DNA from: Sphingobacterium bambusae
Lineage (GTDB): Bacteria; Bacteroidota; Bacteroidia; Sphingobacteriales; Sphingobacteriaceae
Direction of reading: 5' to 3'
Length of the DNA: 64,000 bases
Assembly: GCF_033955345.1 (NCBI RefSeq)
Contig: NZ_CP138332.1
Span: 2,666,001-2,730,000 of the forward strand
Position 1 is the stretch's first letter. Each line of letters begins with the position of its first letter. Both the position numbers and the translations under genes were made by a program. The notes beneath the pieces are model-generated. The model was not told the DNA's origin. It did no database searches and was given only the letters and a program-made list of their open reading frames with translations. This document shows positions 36,345 through 46,239 of the stretch, piece after piece.

Positions 36345-37688
36345 ATGCGAAAATTACGCACAGGGGAATGCTATGCTCTTTTGGCAAGCAGCGAAAACCC
36401 TTTATATAACGATATACAGATTACAAATAACAGGACATCCGGAATCTTATGCTGTATCCTGATCGGCCTTACATTTTTGTTGTTTACCGCGCTAGCTTCC
36501 GCCCAGAGTACCGGATCCAAAAAAAGGGGAAATGGGCAACTAGCCGGTTTGCAGCTCAAGATCGGCGATACCGTACCTGAGCAGTTTTATTCGGAAACAC
36601 TGCAGATTATAGATAGCACCGGTGCGACCACATCGGCCGCAATTGCAGAATGGCGCAATAAGCGTCTTGTCATTATTGACTTTTTTGGCAGCACCTGCGG
36701 CCCTTGTATCGCCTGGCTAAAAAAAATGGATAGCCTAGAAATTGATTCCCGCGCGGTTATTATTCCCGTCACTTCAGAAAGCGCAGAGAAAACCCAGCAT
36801 TTTTTGTTTAGGCATAGCCTAAAGACTTTCGGCGTCTACGGAGATTCTACGATTAGAGGATATTTCCCCCATATCTTCCTACCGCATCAAGTGTGGATTC
36901 TCGATGGAAAGGTGGCCGCGATAAGCAATGGCAGCAAGACCGATCCGCAAAGCATAAAGGCTGCATTGGACGATGGTAAGCTGAACTTTCAGACAAAAAC
37001 AGACATTAACGTGGATCTGGCTAAGCACTTGGCCAGTAATCCACTTATCAAATTTGATGATAAGCTAATTAGCAGCTTCAACATCACTAGCCGAATTGAA
37101 GGGTTGAACGGGCGAGGCTATTTTCAGCAGGAAGGCAAAAGTATATTCTACTATTTTAATGGCACCATCAACGGTATTGTCCAAGAGCTTGCAGGCATTC
37201 CTTTTAACCAGATCAGCATAGCGAAGGACGCTAGCACTCGACTGCTTTCTCCTTCATCTTCCGATCGCTACTGCCTGCAAGCGATTAGGCAAGGTAAACT
37301 CGCTAGGGATTCTCTTGGTAAATTACTTCTGCCTGAGTTTGCTACACAGATGGACTTAATAATCTCCCATGAGCAGCGGAATGTTCCGGTCTTTACGATC
37401 ACTGGCGCAAGCGAGGTGACGAATACGCAGGAAAGCGACCGTATACCGATCCGCCTGCTTATGGATGAACTGAATTATTATGCGAGTTGGGCACCCGGCA
37501 GGCCAATCTATGTGTGTGATAATCCGGAACTGTGGATCGATGGTAGTCTTTTGGATCGTCCGAAGATACGACAGTTGCGCAGCGATCCAGGGAAACTCAG
37601 CAAGGAACTTGAAAAGATGGGCCTAAAAGTTAACAGCGATACGCGCACTGTGCGCTTTCTGGAAATAAGTGAAAGGGGGGCTTCATAA
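36345..37688 (+). CDS. TlpA-like thioredoxin-fold protein, membrane-anchored or secreted
   Basis: 447 residues. A hydrophobic segment (ILCCILIGLTFLLFTALASAQ, residues ~34-54, partly quoted in family style) follows a 33-residue polar start and is a signal or anchor. The thioredoxin domain carries the redox motif CGPC within FFGSTCGPCIAWLKKM (about 115-130). The C-terminal ~200 residues are specific to SusCD-linked TlpA proteins. It shares one base with the SusC start (TAATG). It may reduce or trap disulfide-bearing peptides at the envelope. Confidence 0.8.
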   Translation: MRKLRTGECYALLASSENPLYNDIQITNNRTSGILCCILIGLTFLLFTALASAQSTGSKKRGNGQLAGLQLKIGDTVPEQFYSETLQIIDSTGATTSAAIAEWRNKRLVIIDFFGSTCGPCIAWLKKMDSLEIDSRAVIIPVTSESAEKTQHFLFRHSLKTFGVYGDSTIRGYFPHIFLPHQVWILDGKVAAISNGSKTDPQSIKAALDDGKLNFQTKTDINVDLAKHLASNPLIKFDDKLISSFNITSRIEGLNGRGYFQQEGKSIFYYFNGTINGIVQELAGIPFNQISIAKDASTRLLSPSSSDRYCLQAIRQGKLARDSLGKLLLPEFATQMDLIISHEQRNVPVFTITGASEVTNTQESDRIPIRLLMDELNYYASWAPGRPIYVCDNPELWIDGSLLDRPKIRQLRSDPGKLSKELEKMGLKVNSDTRTVRFLEISERGAS

Positions 37689-40600
37689 TGAGAGTTAATT
37701 ACATGATGTTTCTTTTGGTTCTAAGCTTCGGGGCTGCCTTTAGTAGCCTGCGGGCGCAAGAAACTGGGGTCACAATTATCTTGCTAGATTCCATCTCCGG
37801 TAAGCCCTTATCCGGCGTATCGATAAGTTTTAGCGAGGCGGCGAAAAACAGATTGACTGACATAGAAGGAGTTGCTAGGTTGATAGGCCAGCCAAGCGAC
37901 ACCTTAGCTATATCGCTAATTGGTTACCGCGCTAAGCGTCTGGTCTATGAGCAGCTTAGCGAGCCGTACAGGATATTACTTTCTCCGCTAAACAACATGC
38001 TGGAGGATGTACAGGTCGTTAGCACGGGCTACAGCCGGGCAAACAGCCGCGATAATGTCGGGGCAGCCGATGTGATCGGACAGAACAAACTCGATCGTTC
38101 CGTCTCACGCGATATTCTCTCACGCATAGAGAACAACTCACCTGGGCTGCTTTTTAATCATGGCCAGGCCGCAGAAACCGACCGCTTCCTCGTGCGTGGG
38201 CGAAGTTCCATTTCCGCTGACGCGCGGCCACTAATAGTACTGGATAACTTTCCCTATGAAGGGGATCTAGAGAACATAAACCCCAATGACATTGAAAGCG
38301 TCACGGTGCTCAAGGATGCATCGGCAGCATCGATATGGGGAGCTAGAGCCGCAAATGGCGTGATCGTGCTGACCAGCAAGAAGGGAAACAGGGAAAAGAC
38401 CAGCGTTGAGCTCCGTAGCTATCTTTCGGTACGTGACCGGCCAGACCTGTATAAAATTTCCCAGATATCCTCAAGCGATCTCATCGATCTGACCAAGGAA
38501 CTTTATGAGCGTGGGCTTTTTGATGGCGCAAGTTCGGGAAGCCTATATGGCCAGACCAATGCTATTCCCAAAGCTGCCGAGATCCTGATTGCAGGGGATC
38601 CTGACAGCGAGGCTCAGCTTGATGCGCTGCGCGGCAACGATGTCCGGAGCGACATCTCGCGATACCTTTATCGTACAGAAGTTCTCCAGCAGTACAACGT
38701 AAACCTGCGTGGGCTTCAGGGTAAAGCTGATTACTTTATTTCGGCAGGTTACGATAAGGGACAGCACGAGCTTGTAGGTGCAGGTGAAAACCGGCTCAAT
38801 CTGCGCTCAAACATCGGTTATACCATCAGTGAAAAGCTCCGGATCGATCTGACCACACTTTACACGCGCAATATTTCCGAAAACGGTCATAACCGCGGAA
38901 TGGAAATTGGCGCTTTCGGCAAGAGCATCTTTTCCTACCAGCCCTATGACAGGCTAATTGATGATGCAGGTAATCCGGCAGCTATCTATCCGGCACTAAG
39001 AAAAGGTTACGTTGATACGATCGGCAGCGGCCGTCTGCTAGACTGGACTTACCGACCGCTTGAAGAAATCGATCGTGAACAGCATACCACCGACCGCCAA
39101 AATCTGCTCTACGCGGTGGGATTGAACTACCGGATCCTTGATTTTTTAACGCTGGACCTAAAATATCAGTACGAAAACCAGAACAGTAGGCTTTCGGCGC
39201 TCTATACTGCTGATTCCTATTACGCCCGTCACCAGATCAACCAGTATTCACAACTCGGGGCAGATGGCAGCATCAAGCGCATTGTGCCACTGGGCGCGAT
39301 ATACCATAATGAGGAAAATCGGACAACAGCACATCAGGGACGCGGACAGCTAAATCTCGATAAACGTTTTGCAGACCATCACTTGTCAGGGTTTGCCGGT
39401 TATGAGATCCGGCACAAGCAGGCGCGGCGAAACCGATATGCTCCCTATTACGGATATAATCCGGAGTACAGTACGGTGGTTTCAGCACTGGATTTTCTGA
39501 CCTACTATCCGCTTCTGCAGAGCGGATCGCAGCGGCGCATTGAAAACTCACAGTCCCTTTCTTCGGGAACGGACAACTTCGTATCGGCCTACGGAAGCCT
39601 GAACTACAGCTACGCAGGAAGGTACTTTGTGGAGAGCAGCATGCGCAGGGACGAGGCCAACCTTTTCGGGGTAAACACCAACCAAAAGGGAACCCCGCTC
39701 TGGTCTATAGGTGGGGCCTGGGAGATCAGCAAAGAGTCTTTTTACAAGAGCACCCTACTTCCCTATCTCAAGGCGCGCCTTACCTACGGGGTCAACGGGA
39801 ACATCTCTCGCGCTACCTCGGCCTATACCACGATGCTGATGCTCAGCGGCGTGAGCCATCCGAACCTAGCGGGACAGATCAACAACCCTCCGAATGTAGA
39901 CCTGCGCTGGGAGCAGGTCAAAATGGTCAACTTTGGACTGGAATTCGCGAGTAAGGGACAGCACCTTTGGGGACGCGTGGACATATACAATAAAAACTCT
40001 GATGATCTGCTTGCGCTTATCCCAACGGATGCTACCTATGGGTTCTCTTCGGTATATGCCAACTCGGCAGAAATGAACACCAAGGGGATCGACCTGCAGC
40101 TAAACGGGCAGGCAAACATCGGCAGGGTGAACTGGCAGGCGAACCTCAATTACTCCCACAACAGGAACCGCGTGACACGATACCTAATGCCCAGGGCATC
40201 TACAGGCAACGTCTACGTCACGGCAGGTGCGATCAGCCCATTGGTCGATCATCCCCTATATTCTGTTTTTAGCTACCGGTGGGGCGGTCTTAATTTCCAG
40301 ACCGGACAGCCGCAAGGCTATGTAGAGGACGCAATATCAGACGATTATTCCGCTATATACGGTTCTGCGCTGGAAGATATGCAGTTTCATGGCTCGCTGC
40401 AGCCCACCCACTTTGGAAACCTGCTCAACTCTTTTTCCTACAAGGCCGTATCGCTGTCCTTTAACATCAGTTACCGCTTTGGGGGCTTCTTCCGCAACCC
40501 TTCGCTTTACCAAAGCGGATTGATCTATGGTCTGGGTGGACACGGCGATTACGCCAGACGCTGGCAGCAGCCAGGCGATGAGCTTTCTACGCACGTACCG

Positions 40601-40876
40601 GCTTTCGACTACACGCAGAACGCTAATCGCGACTTTTTCTACCAAAATGCGGAGGTACATGTTATGAAAAGCGATGTCATCCGGCTGGAGGATATCAACG
40701 TTTCCTACCGATTCGCGCTTACTCGCCGAAAGAACAGTCCCAGCATGACCTTGATATTTAACGCAGCACAGCTTTCCATGCTCTGGGCCGCGGCACCCGG
40801 TGGGATAGATCCCTATTTTGTAAACAGCGCTATTACCCGTCCGCGGTTTTCTCTCGGCGCAAACCTAAGCTTTTAG
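37688..40876 (+). CDS. SusC/RagA family TonB-linked outer-membrane protein
   Basis: 1062 residues. Signal peptide (1-23), CarboxypepD-reg-like domain (VTIILLDSISGKPLSGVSISF), plug with the SusC signature DIESVTVLKDASAASIWGARAANGVI (about 205-230, given in part) and a long beta barrel ending RPRFSLGANLSF. It imports a ligand delivered by the SusD partner, using TonB energy. The presence of a TlpA rather than glycoside hydrolases points to a peptide or protein ligand rather than a glycan. Confidence 0.94.
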   Translation: MRVNYMMFLLVLSFGAAFSSLRAQETGVTIILLDSISGKPLSGVSISFSEAAKNRLTDIEGVARLIGQPSDTLAISLIGYRAKRLVYEQLSEPYRILLSPLNNMLEDVQVVSTGYSRANSRDNVGAADVIGQNKLDRSVSRDILSRIENNSPGLLFNHGQAAETDRFLVRGRSSISADARPLIVLDNFPYEGDLENINPNDIESVTVLKDASAASIWGARAANGVIVLTSKKGNREKTSVELRSYLSVRDRPDLYKISQISSSDLIDLTKELYERGLFDGASSGSLYGQTNAIPKAAEILIAGDPDSEAQLDALRGNDVRSDISRYLYRTEVLQQYNVNLRGLQGKADYFISAGYDKGQHELVGAGENRLNLRSNIGYTISEKLRIDLTTLYTRNISENGHNRGMEIGAFGKSIFSYQPYDRLIDDAGNPAAIYPALRKGYVDTIGSGRLLDWTYRPLEEIDREQHTTDRQNLLYAVGLNYRILDFLTLDLKYQYENQNSRLSALYTADSYYARHQINQYSQLGADGSIKRIVPLGAIYHNEENRTTAHQGRGQLNLDKRFADHHLSGFAGYEIRHKQARRNRYAPYYGYNPEYSTVVSALDFLTYYPLLQSGSQRRIENSQSLSSGTDNFVSAYGSLNYSYAGRYFVESSMRRDEANLFGVNTNQKGTPLWSIGGAWEISKESFYKSTLLPYLKARLTYGVNGNISRATSAYTTMLMLSGVSHPNLAGQINNPPNVDLRWEQVKMVNFGLEFASKGQHLWGRVDIYNKNSDDLLALIPTDATYGFSSVYANSAEMNTKGIDLQLNGQANIGRVNWQANLNYSHNRNRVTRYLMPRASTGNVYVTAGAISPLVDHPLYSVFSYRWGGLNFQTGQPQGYVEDAISDDYSAIYGSALEDMQFHGSLQPTHFGNLLNSFSYKAVSLSFNISYRFGGFFRNPSLYQSGLIYGLGGHGDYARRWQQPGDELSTHVPAFDYTQNANRDFFYQNAEVHVMKSDVIRLEDINVSYRFALTRRKNSPSMTLIFNAAQLSMLWAAAPGGIDPYFVNSAITRPRFSLGANLSF

Positions 40877-40878
40877 AA

Positions 40879-42273
40879 ATGAAGAATTATTATATACTTT
40901 TTATGGCGATCGCCGTCCTTTCCTGCTCCAAGGAGGCCTTTTTGGAAAAGAAGCCGGACGACTCGCTGGTGATACCGCTAACACTAGCAGACTATCAGGC
41001 CATTCTCGACAATGATATGGTGATGAACGGCAAGGGATCGACCGGCTCGGGGGCTGTACCAATCATTGGGGAGATGGGTGCAGACAACTATTTTGTACGA
41101 GACGTAGACTTCCCGAACTTTCCACAGCAACAACAGAACGTCTACATCTGGAACACACAGGTCTACGACGGATCTCAACTTTTGGACTGGGATTATCCCT
41201 ACCGCATCGTGTTTTATTCCAACATAGTACTGGAAGGGCTTGGACAGCTGCAGATAAACACCGCGGATCAAACCGCGTACAACCTTGCCTATGGAAGCGC
41301 GCACTTCTTCCGCGCGCATTCCTTCTACCATTTGGCGCAGGTATTTGCTCCCCATTATGACGCCCAGCAAGCAGAGGCGCTGACCGGAATACCGATCCGT
41401 CTGGGAACGAGCTTTGATGAAAAGATCGAAAGGGCTAGCTTAGCACAAACCTACAGGCAGATCATCAGCGATCTGGAAACCTCGGTGCTGCACCTGCCCG
41501 GTGCTTCCGGCCGCATCAAGACACGGCCCAGTAAGCAGGCGGCTTATGGTCTACTTTCCAGGGTCTATTTAACGATGGGCGCATACCAGCAGGCCAAATT
41601 ATATGCGGACTCCTGTTTGGCCCTCAGCAGCGGGCTATTGGATTATGGGGAACTCAATGCAGCATTGCGAAATCCTTTTCCCCAGCCCGAGGTAAACCCT
41701 GAGGTCTTGTTTTCTTGCAAGATGACCGATATTGTCAGCGGACCGCTGTGGACTACAAGGGAGCGTACCGATAGCATGTTGTATGCCTCTTACCAAGACG
41801 CTGACCTGAGAAAAACCGTCTTCTTTCGTACGGTTGTCGGAGGGATGAGCTTTAAGGGAAGCTACGAAAATAACTCTTTTCTTTTTGCTGGTATTGCTAC
41901 GGACGAGATACTGCTAAACCGTGCGGAATGCCATGCAAGGATGGGCATGGTTGAGGAAGCTATGGAAGACTTACACTATTTGCTGGAGCACCGTTACCAG
42001 GCTGGATCTCTTGATATGGAACGATTTTCGGGCACTTTGCCGCAAGCTGAAGCATTGGAAATTATACTTGAAGAGCGAAGGAAAGAGCTGCTGCATCGTG
42101 GCCTACGCTGGACTGACCTGCGTAGACTGAATGCCGAGGGAGCAGAAGTAACCTTGCGGCGACAGATCGGTTCGCAAACCTATACGCTAGCGCCGGGCGA
42201 TCCGCGCTGGGTATGGCCTATACCCGATTACGTTTTAAGCTTCAATCCTGACATGATACAGAACGATAGGTAG
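40879..42273 (+). CDS. SusD/RagB family outer-membrane lipoprotein
   Basis: 464 residues with a lipoprotein signal (AIAVLSCS, Cys17) followed by KEAFLEKKPDDSLVIP, the typical SusD start. TPR-like helices (AYGSAHFFRAHSFYHLAQVFA; AYGLLSRVYLTMGAYQQAKLYAD, in part) and the C-terminal EERRKELLHRGLRWTDLRRLN block are standard for the family. It starts 2 bp after SusC and caps it as a surface ligand-binding lid. Confidence 0.94.
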   Translation: MKNYYILFMAIAVLSCSKEAFLEKKPDDSLVIPLTLADYQAILDNDMVMNGKGSTGSGAVPIIGEMGADNYFVRDVDFPNFPQQQQNVYIWNTQVYDGSQLLDWDYPYRIVFYSNIVLEGLGQLQINTADQTAYNLAYGSAHFFRAHSFYHLAQVFAPHYDAQQAEALTGIPIRLGTSFDEKIERASLAQTYRQIISDLETSVLHLPGASGRIKTRPSKQAAYGLLSRVYLTMGAYQQAKLYADSCLALSSGLLDYGELNAALRNPFPQPEVNPEVLFSCKMTDIVSGPLWTTRERTDSMLYASYQDADLRKTVFFRTVVGGMSFKGSYENNSFLFAGIATDEILLNRAECHARMGMVEEAMEDLHYLLEHRYQAGSLDMERFSGTLPQAEALEIILEERRKELLHRGLRWTDLRRLNAEGAEVTLRRQIGSQTYTLAPGDPRWVWPIPDYVLSFNPDMIQNDR

Positions 42274-42280
42274 ACGTAAA

Positions 42281-42311
42281 AAAGCCGGATCCCATTTCTG
42301 GATCCGGCTTT
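42281..42311. terminator. Bidirectional terminator between SusD and DUF6520 genes
   Basis: AAAGCCGGATCC (42,281-42,292), loop CATTTCT, GGATCCGGCTTT (42,300-42,311) is a perfect 12-bp stem between two convergent genes, with A-run on the left and pyrimidines on the right. Confidence 0.8.
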
Positions 42312-42331
42312 CCTGTTGATGAAAACGTCAC

Positions 42332-42625
42332 TTACTCTGCTCTGAACAAGGTTTGCTGAGATGGCGTGTTATCGTTAATCAGGTTTGGATCCGCCTGCAT
42401 CGATGTAAATCCCTTGGCACAGACCACCTCATCGCCTTCGCATGGGTTTGTTGGAGCGGTGCCTTCTCTATCATAAGAGTACACGCCTGTATCTGGATTT
42501 CTAGAATACCAGTGCAAGTCAGTCTGTGCACTTTTCTTTTCGCCGAAAGACATTAGTGTCGCGCTTCCAGCAGTTACCGCCAAGGCTACCAGCGGTAAGA
42601 TCATTTTTAAAATTTTACTTTTCAT
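42332..42625 (-). CDS. DUF6520 family small secreted protein
   Basis: 97 residues with a signal peptide (about 1-28, LVALAVTAGSATLMSF). The mature part has two cysteines in NPCEGDEVVCAKGF, which fits the DUF6520 pattern of Bacteroidota. Family function is unknown. It is convergent with the TlpA-SusC-SusD operon and downstream of an AraC regulator on the same strand; such small proteins are often found by TlpA/SusCD loci and might be a ligand or partner. That link is inference. Confidence 0.7.
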   Translation of the reverse strand: MKSKILKMILPLVALAVTAGSATLMSFGEKKSAQTDLHWYSRNPDTGVYSYDREGTAPTNPCEGDEVVCAKGFTSMQADPNLINDNTPSQQTLFRAE

Positions 42626-42958
42626 GTTAATTCATGTTTTAAATTAAGAATCTGTTTACGTTCGTCTTTTGGCCGACAAGCCCTAGGCGAGAGCCCATCC
42701 CGGACTCCGGCTTCGCTGTTTTTTCCTTTTCCTTTCTGATAATGAATTTTTCAAAAAAACATGCCCCTATCACATCTTCACCGCGCAGCGATCTTTATTT
42801 TCTACTGCTAAGTTCGTTTGAAAACAGGTGCTGCAGTGAGACCATGTTGCGCAAAAACACGACAGCTTTGCACAATAAGCCTTGCAGCGCGAGGATTACA
42901 GATGAGAATTGGAGGATCAATAGGATTGGGGGATACTAAAGGGCAGGTTTCGACCTGT
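42626..42958. other. Intergenic region between DUF6520 and AraC genes
   Basis: About 330 bp. It should hold the DUF6520 promoter on the minus strand. An open frame on the plus strand (42,742-42,939) has no features of a real gene. Nothing else seen. Confidence 0.35.
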
Positions 42959-43975
42959 CTATGCTTTTGAACGTTTTAGCTGGAAACTTCGAGGTGGCAT
43001 GCCGGTAAACAGCTTGAAGGTTCGCTGAAAGGAGCGGATCTCGCCAAACCCGCAACGGATACTGACCTCCTTGATCGGGAACCCGCGCAACAATAGCTTT
43101 TTGGCCTGCTGGATAACCCTTTCGTTTTTATAATGCCGTATTGTCCGTTTATATACCGATCTGAATATTCGGTCTAGATGCTTTGATGAGTAAGGCACTT
43201 GGTCGTAGACCTTCGCAAGATCAAAACCTGCCCCTTGCTGTTTTACCCCTTCCCTTACTCGCGACTGGGCGAGCATGCAATAATGCGCTGCGCTTCCGGG
43301 AACAAAATTACCCTTGAGCTTACGTTTAGAAAGCTTGAGCAGGCGAGCGAGTTGCCTTATGATATCAACCTGTCTGTCCAGTGGCCTTTTATTTAAGCCT
43401 CGGCATAATCTACGGATCAAAATTTCTGTCATCTCTCCCGCGTAAAAATGCTGGCTTACAGCTGTAGTGGACGCATTATTCGTCTTCAGATCAAGTAGTG
43501 GTTTTAAAAAAATAAAGTCTTTGGTGGCATGCTCGTCGAACAACCGAGCGAGAAAGTAAAAGCTAAAGATACGCCAGCGTCCTTGTGGTAAAGTGACCTT
43601 GTAACTACCCGAGGGCAGGTAAGCGTAGATCCCCCGACGGGCTTCAAGAGCGAAGACTTTTTTTTCTTCGCGCATGAGCAGCATCCTCCCGGTAGATTGT
43701 AGTAGGTATATTCCATGCACGTCCCCCATGGATGTTTGCGCAGAAAGTTTAATTGGCCGGTTGGTTTGAATTTCAAGGTAGGAGATAAATCCCAATTTAC
43801 CTTTGAATTCTTGTTCGATACTGGTTCCTACATCTGATCTGCGGTAAATAACGCTACCTATGCCCAGGGAAAGCGCAGGACAAAGGTCTCCCCTTGCAGC
43901 CTTTGACAAGGGCTGTCCAAAAAAAGATCCGGTATCCAGGTATGCACTTTTTCGCATATTATTTCCACTAAGCAT
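42959..43975 (-). CDS. AraC family transcriptional regulator
   Basis: 338 residues (an internal Met five codons in, MRKSAYLD, may be the start). The N-terminal two-thirds lack a recognisable sensor but contain a Tyr-rich beta region (GIYLLQSTGRMLLMREEKK). The C-terminal ~100 residues carry AraC HTH motifs: LAKVYDQVPYSSKHLDRIF and IKEVSIRCGFGEIRSFQRTF, ending GMPPRSF. It may regulate the adjacent DUF6520 gene and the SusCD locus. Confidence 0.85.
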   Translation of the reverse strand: MLSGNNMRKSAYLDTGSFFGQPLSKAARGDLCPALSLGIGSVIYRRSDVGTSIEQEFKGKLGFISYLEIQTNRPIKLSAQTSMGDVHGIYLLQSTGRMLLMREEKKVFALEARRGIYAYLPSGSYKVTLPQGRWRIFSFYFLARLFDEHATKDFIFLKPLLDLKTNNASTTAVSQHFYAGEMTEILIRRLCRGLNKRPLDRQVDIIRQLARLLKLSKRKLKGNFVPGSAAHYCMLAQSRVREGVKQQGAGFDLAKVYDQVPYSSKHLDRIFRSVYKRTIRHYKNERVIQQAKKLLLRGFPIKEVSIRCGFGEIRSFQRTFKLFTGMPPRSFQLKRSKA

Positions 43976-44629
43976 TGCGCCTTTTTGCGCTTAATTTGGT
44001 TGGACATTCTCCTTGGATAAGATCCGATCTTCAAAATGTAAAAGCAACTTTTTCACGTTAAGTACCGTTTTGTATACGTTTGATTCCATTTTCTATGCAA
44101 AACACCGTTATCTGCCACAGCATTTTGGGCTAAAAATCGGTATTGGAACCCAAAATTTTTATCGATTTACAATATCATTCTGCGTAAAATCTCCTTGCCA
44201 GCACGAGTTGTTCACAAGTGAGGTTTCACACCAATCTTTTAGCAAGATGTCCACAACTAATTAAAGGAATCGCGACTTAACATCCAAGCAGTGGGATAGT
44301 TAACGATATAGAGGTGTAATCGGTCGTTTTCGCGGTGTAGATGACAAATAACGCCCCTAAAATAGGCCGAAAACGAAGGTACGAAAACAGCTCTTTTCGA
44401 CGGATTTCGTCATATTTTATCCTCATCGGTGCAAAGTTTCAAATAAGTAGCATCGGTTTTACTGCTAAATTTTTGCATTAGGCGTCTTATAAAAAAGCAC
44501 TATCCGAAATTCTCCAGTTGAACAACTTCGTTTTATCGTATCAACGAATCTAGGCGGTAGACTAAGAATGTTAAAAGTTGTAAAATATTAAAGTCACTTA
44601 TTTAATGGCATATTATTTGGTTGTATGTT
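43976..44629. other. Intergenic region left of the third family A copy
   Basis: About 650 bp, AT-rich. No gene supported: an 83-codon frame at 44,013 lacks any domain-like pattern. The conserved TTTG (44,616-44,619) at its end belongs to the family A promoter. Confidence 0.35.
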
Positions 44630-44702
44630 AGTATTCATAATTTAGGTTAATAATTGGTTAGTTAGTAAAAAATCCTGAAGCTCCCCGCTTCAGGATTTTT
44701 TT
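44630..44702 (+). ncRNA. Family A small RNA-like repeat, copy 3
   Basis: Almost identical to copy 1 over 72 nt, although the genes around it are unrelated and it lies inside the integrated element. It has the same start AGTATTCATAATTTAGG and the same terminator (ATCCTGAAG, loop CTCCCCG-like, CTTCAGGAT, T7). TTTG lies exactly 10 nt upstream, while the sequence further upstream is not conserved. Confidence 0.65.
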
Positions 44703-45033
44703 GTTAACATTCATATCCGCTTTTGACCAATGACTAATTGACGCTCAGTGCTCATGACATAAAGTCTTATAACTAACGAGTATTAAAAGGCATAATAACT
44801 CAATTAGTTTTTAACGAAGCATCTAAATCGAAACTCGCTATAGATGAATGACGGAACTATAAAAGAATGTCATTTGCAGTCCGATGATCGATACAATACT
44901 TTTTTGCGATTCTAAGATATAGTGAAGTCAATACTGCAGGAAAAAAGACGCTAACCATAAAAAAGGGTATTTACCCCTTAATATTGTTTTATAAAAGTAT
45001 TGTCTTTATATTTGATGGGTAAATACTTTCAAA
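44703..45033 (+). promoter_or_regulatory. Promoter and operator of the HTH-ImmA gene
   Basis: A TAtaTTTG -7 box (45,007-45,014) and TTG at 44,984-44,986 with a 20-bp spacer make a convincing Bacteroidota promoter. TATTTACCC (44,968-44,976) upstream and GGGTAAATA (45,017-45,025) downstream are inverted copies that bracket it, as expected for operators of a self-repressing HTH protein. The left ~250 bp shows nothing else. Confidence 0.6.
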
Positions 45034-46227
45034 GTGAAAAATATAGACGTAGACAAACTTCTTCATGATATTTTTGCCGATCAAGTATCTTTAGATCTAA
45101 AATCCCGCTTTGAGGAAAAGATTGAAGAATATGGCGTAACAAAAACTAAAGCATTAAAACTCCTTAATGTAGACAAAGACGTTTTTGAAGACATTATAAG
45201 CGGTACTGCAAAGCAACCAAATCTGATTCATATCGTCAAGATCGCTGAGTTTCTAGAGATCAATGTTGATGATTTTATTCAATTGGTGCTCAAGAACCAA
45301 AATGCAGAGAATATAGCTTCAATAGATCGCGCGCAAAAAGTTAGATTTCTCATGAAGAATTTCGATGTCAAAGCCTTAACAAAATTGGGTTTCTTTATTA
45401 ATAGCGATGACATCGATGAACTGGTAAATCGTGTATTACACTACTTCGGCTATGATTCTATTCGTCAGTTTGAGGTAGAGCTAGTTACACCATTATATAG
45501 CAAATCGAAGCGCCAATTTTCGGATAAAATGAAAGACTTTTGGGTCAAATCAGCTTATCAAACATTTCGGAAAGTAAGCAACCCAAACGATTACGACCGC
45601 GAACGCCTTAAAGACGTTTTGGTCAAAATCAAACCGTATTCGCAAGATGAGAAGAATGGTCTTTATACTGTATGCCGTGCTTTATATAATGTAGGAGTGA
45701 CTGTTATCTTTCAAAACTATTTGCCGACGACGCATGTGCGTGGAGCTACATTCATCGTAAATGACAAGCCGTGTATAGTTTTGACAGATTATCTGAAGCG
45801 TTATCCGACCGTTTGGTTTACCCTTTTACACGAACTACACCACGTTTTGTTTGATTTTGACGCAATAAAAACTAATCAATATCATCTTTCAGATGATCAG
45901 GATCTATTTCTGATCGAGGAGAAAGCTAATACGTTCGCGCGGGAATACTTCATGCCTAGATCTCATTTCGAATATATCAAGTCTTATATCAAGAATGACT
46001 ATATGGTCGAACGTTTTGCTAAGGAGAACGAGGTGCATAAATCTATTGTGTATTCATTCTATACTTGGTATCAAAAAGAACTTTATGATAAAAGCTTTCA
46101 TGCGGCATTTAACAAGTATTATCCGAGTTGTAAGGTTGCAGTGTCTAAACTTAACCCCATTACTTGGGACGAAGCTAGTGTGCATGAAACCAGTGAGAAG
46201 ATTAAAGCAGTATTCGAAATCAATTAA
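45034..46227 (+). CDS. HTH regulator fused to ImmA/IrrE metallopeptidase domain
   Basis: 397 residues from a GTG start. A helix-turn-helix region lies near residues 34-82 (TKTKALKLLNVDKDVFEDII). The C-terminal ImmA/IrrE domain has the zinc motif HELHH (266-270) in WFTLLHELHHVLFDF and a downstream EEKANTFAREYFMP. Such proteins cleave or sense repressors and act as antitoxins or switch proteins in mobile elements. It is followed 12 bp later by an unrecognised gene and has its own operator-flanked promoter. Confidence 0.82.
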   Translation: MKNIDVDKLLHDIFADQVSLDLKSRFEEKIEEYGVTKTKALKLLNVDKDVFEDIISGTAKQPNLIHIVKIAEFLEINVDDFIQLVLKNQNAENIASIDRAQKVRFLMKNFDVKALTKLGFFINSDDIDELVNRVLHYFGYDSIRQFEVELVTPLYSKSKRQFSDKMKDFWVKSAYQTFRKVSNPNDYDRERLKDVLVKIKPYSQDEKNGLYTVCRALYNVGVTVIFQNYLPTTHVRGATFIVNDKPCIVLTDYLKRYPTVWFTLLHELHHVLFDFDAIKTNQYHLSDDQDLFLIEEKANTFAREYFMPRSHFEYIKSYIKNDYMVERFAKENEVHKSIVYSFYTWYQKELYDKSFHAAFNKYYPSCKVAVSKLNPITWDEASVHETSEKIKAVFEIN

Positions 46228-46239
46228 TAAATCCAATAT

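Noticed and set aside
44013..44264. 83-codon plus-strand frame as a gene
   Set aside because: No ribosome-site, promoter or domain-like pattern; composition looks non-coding.
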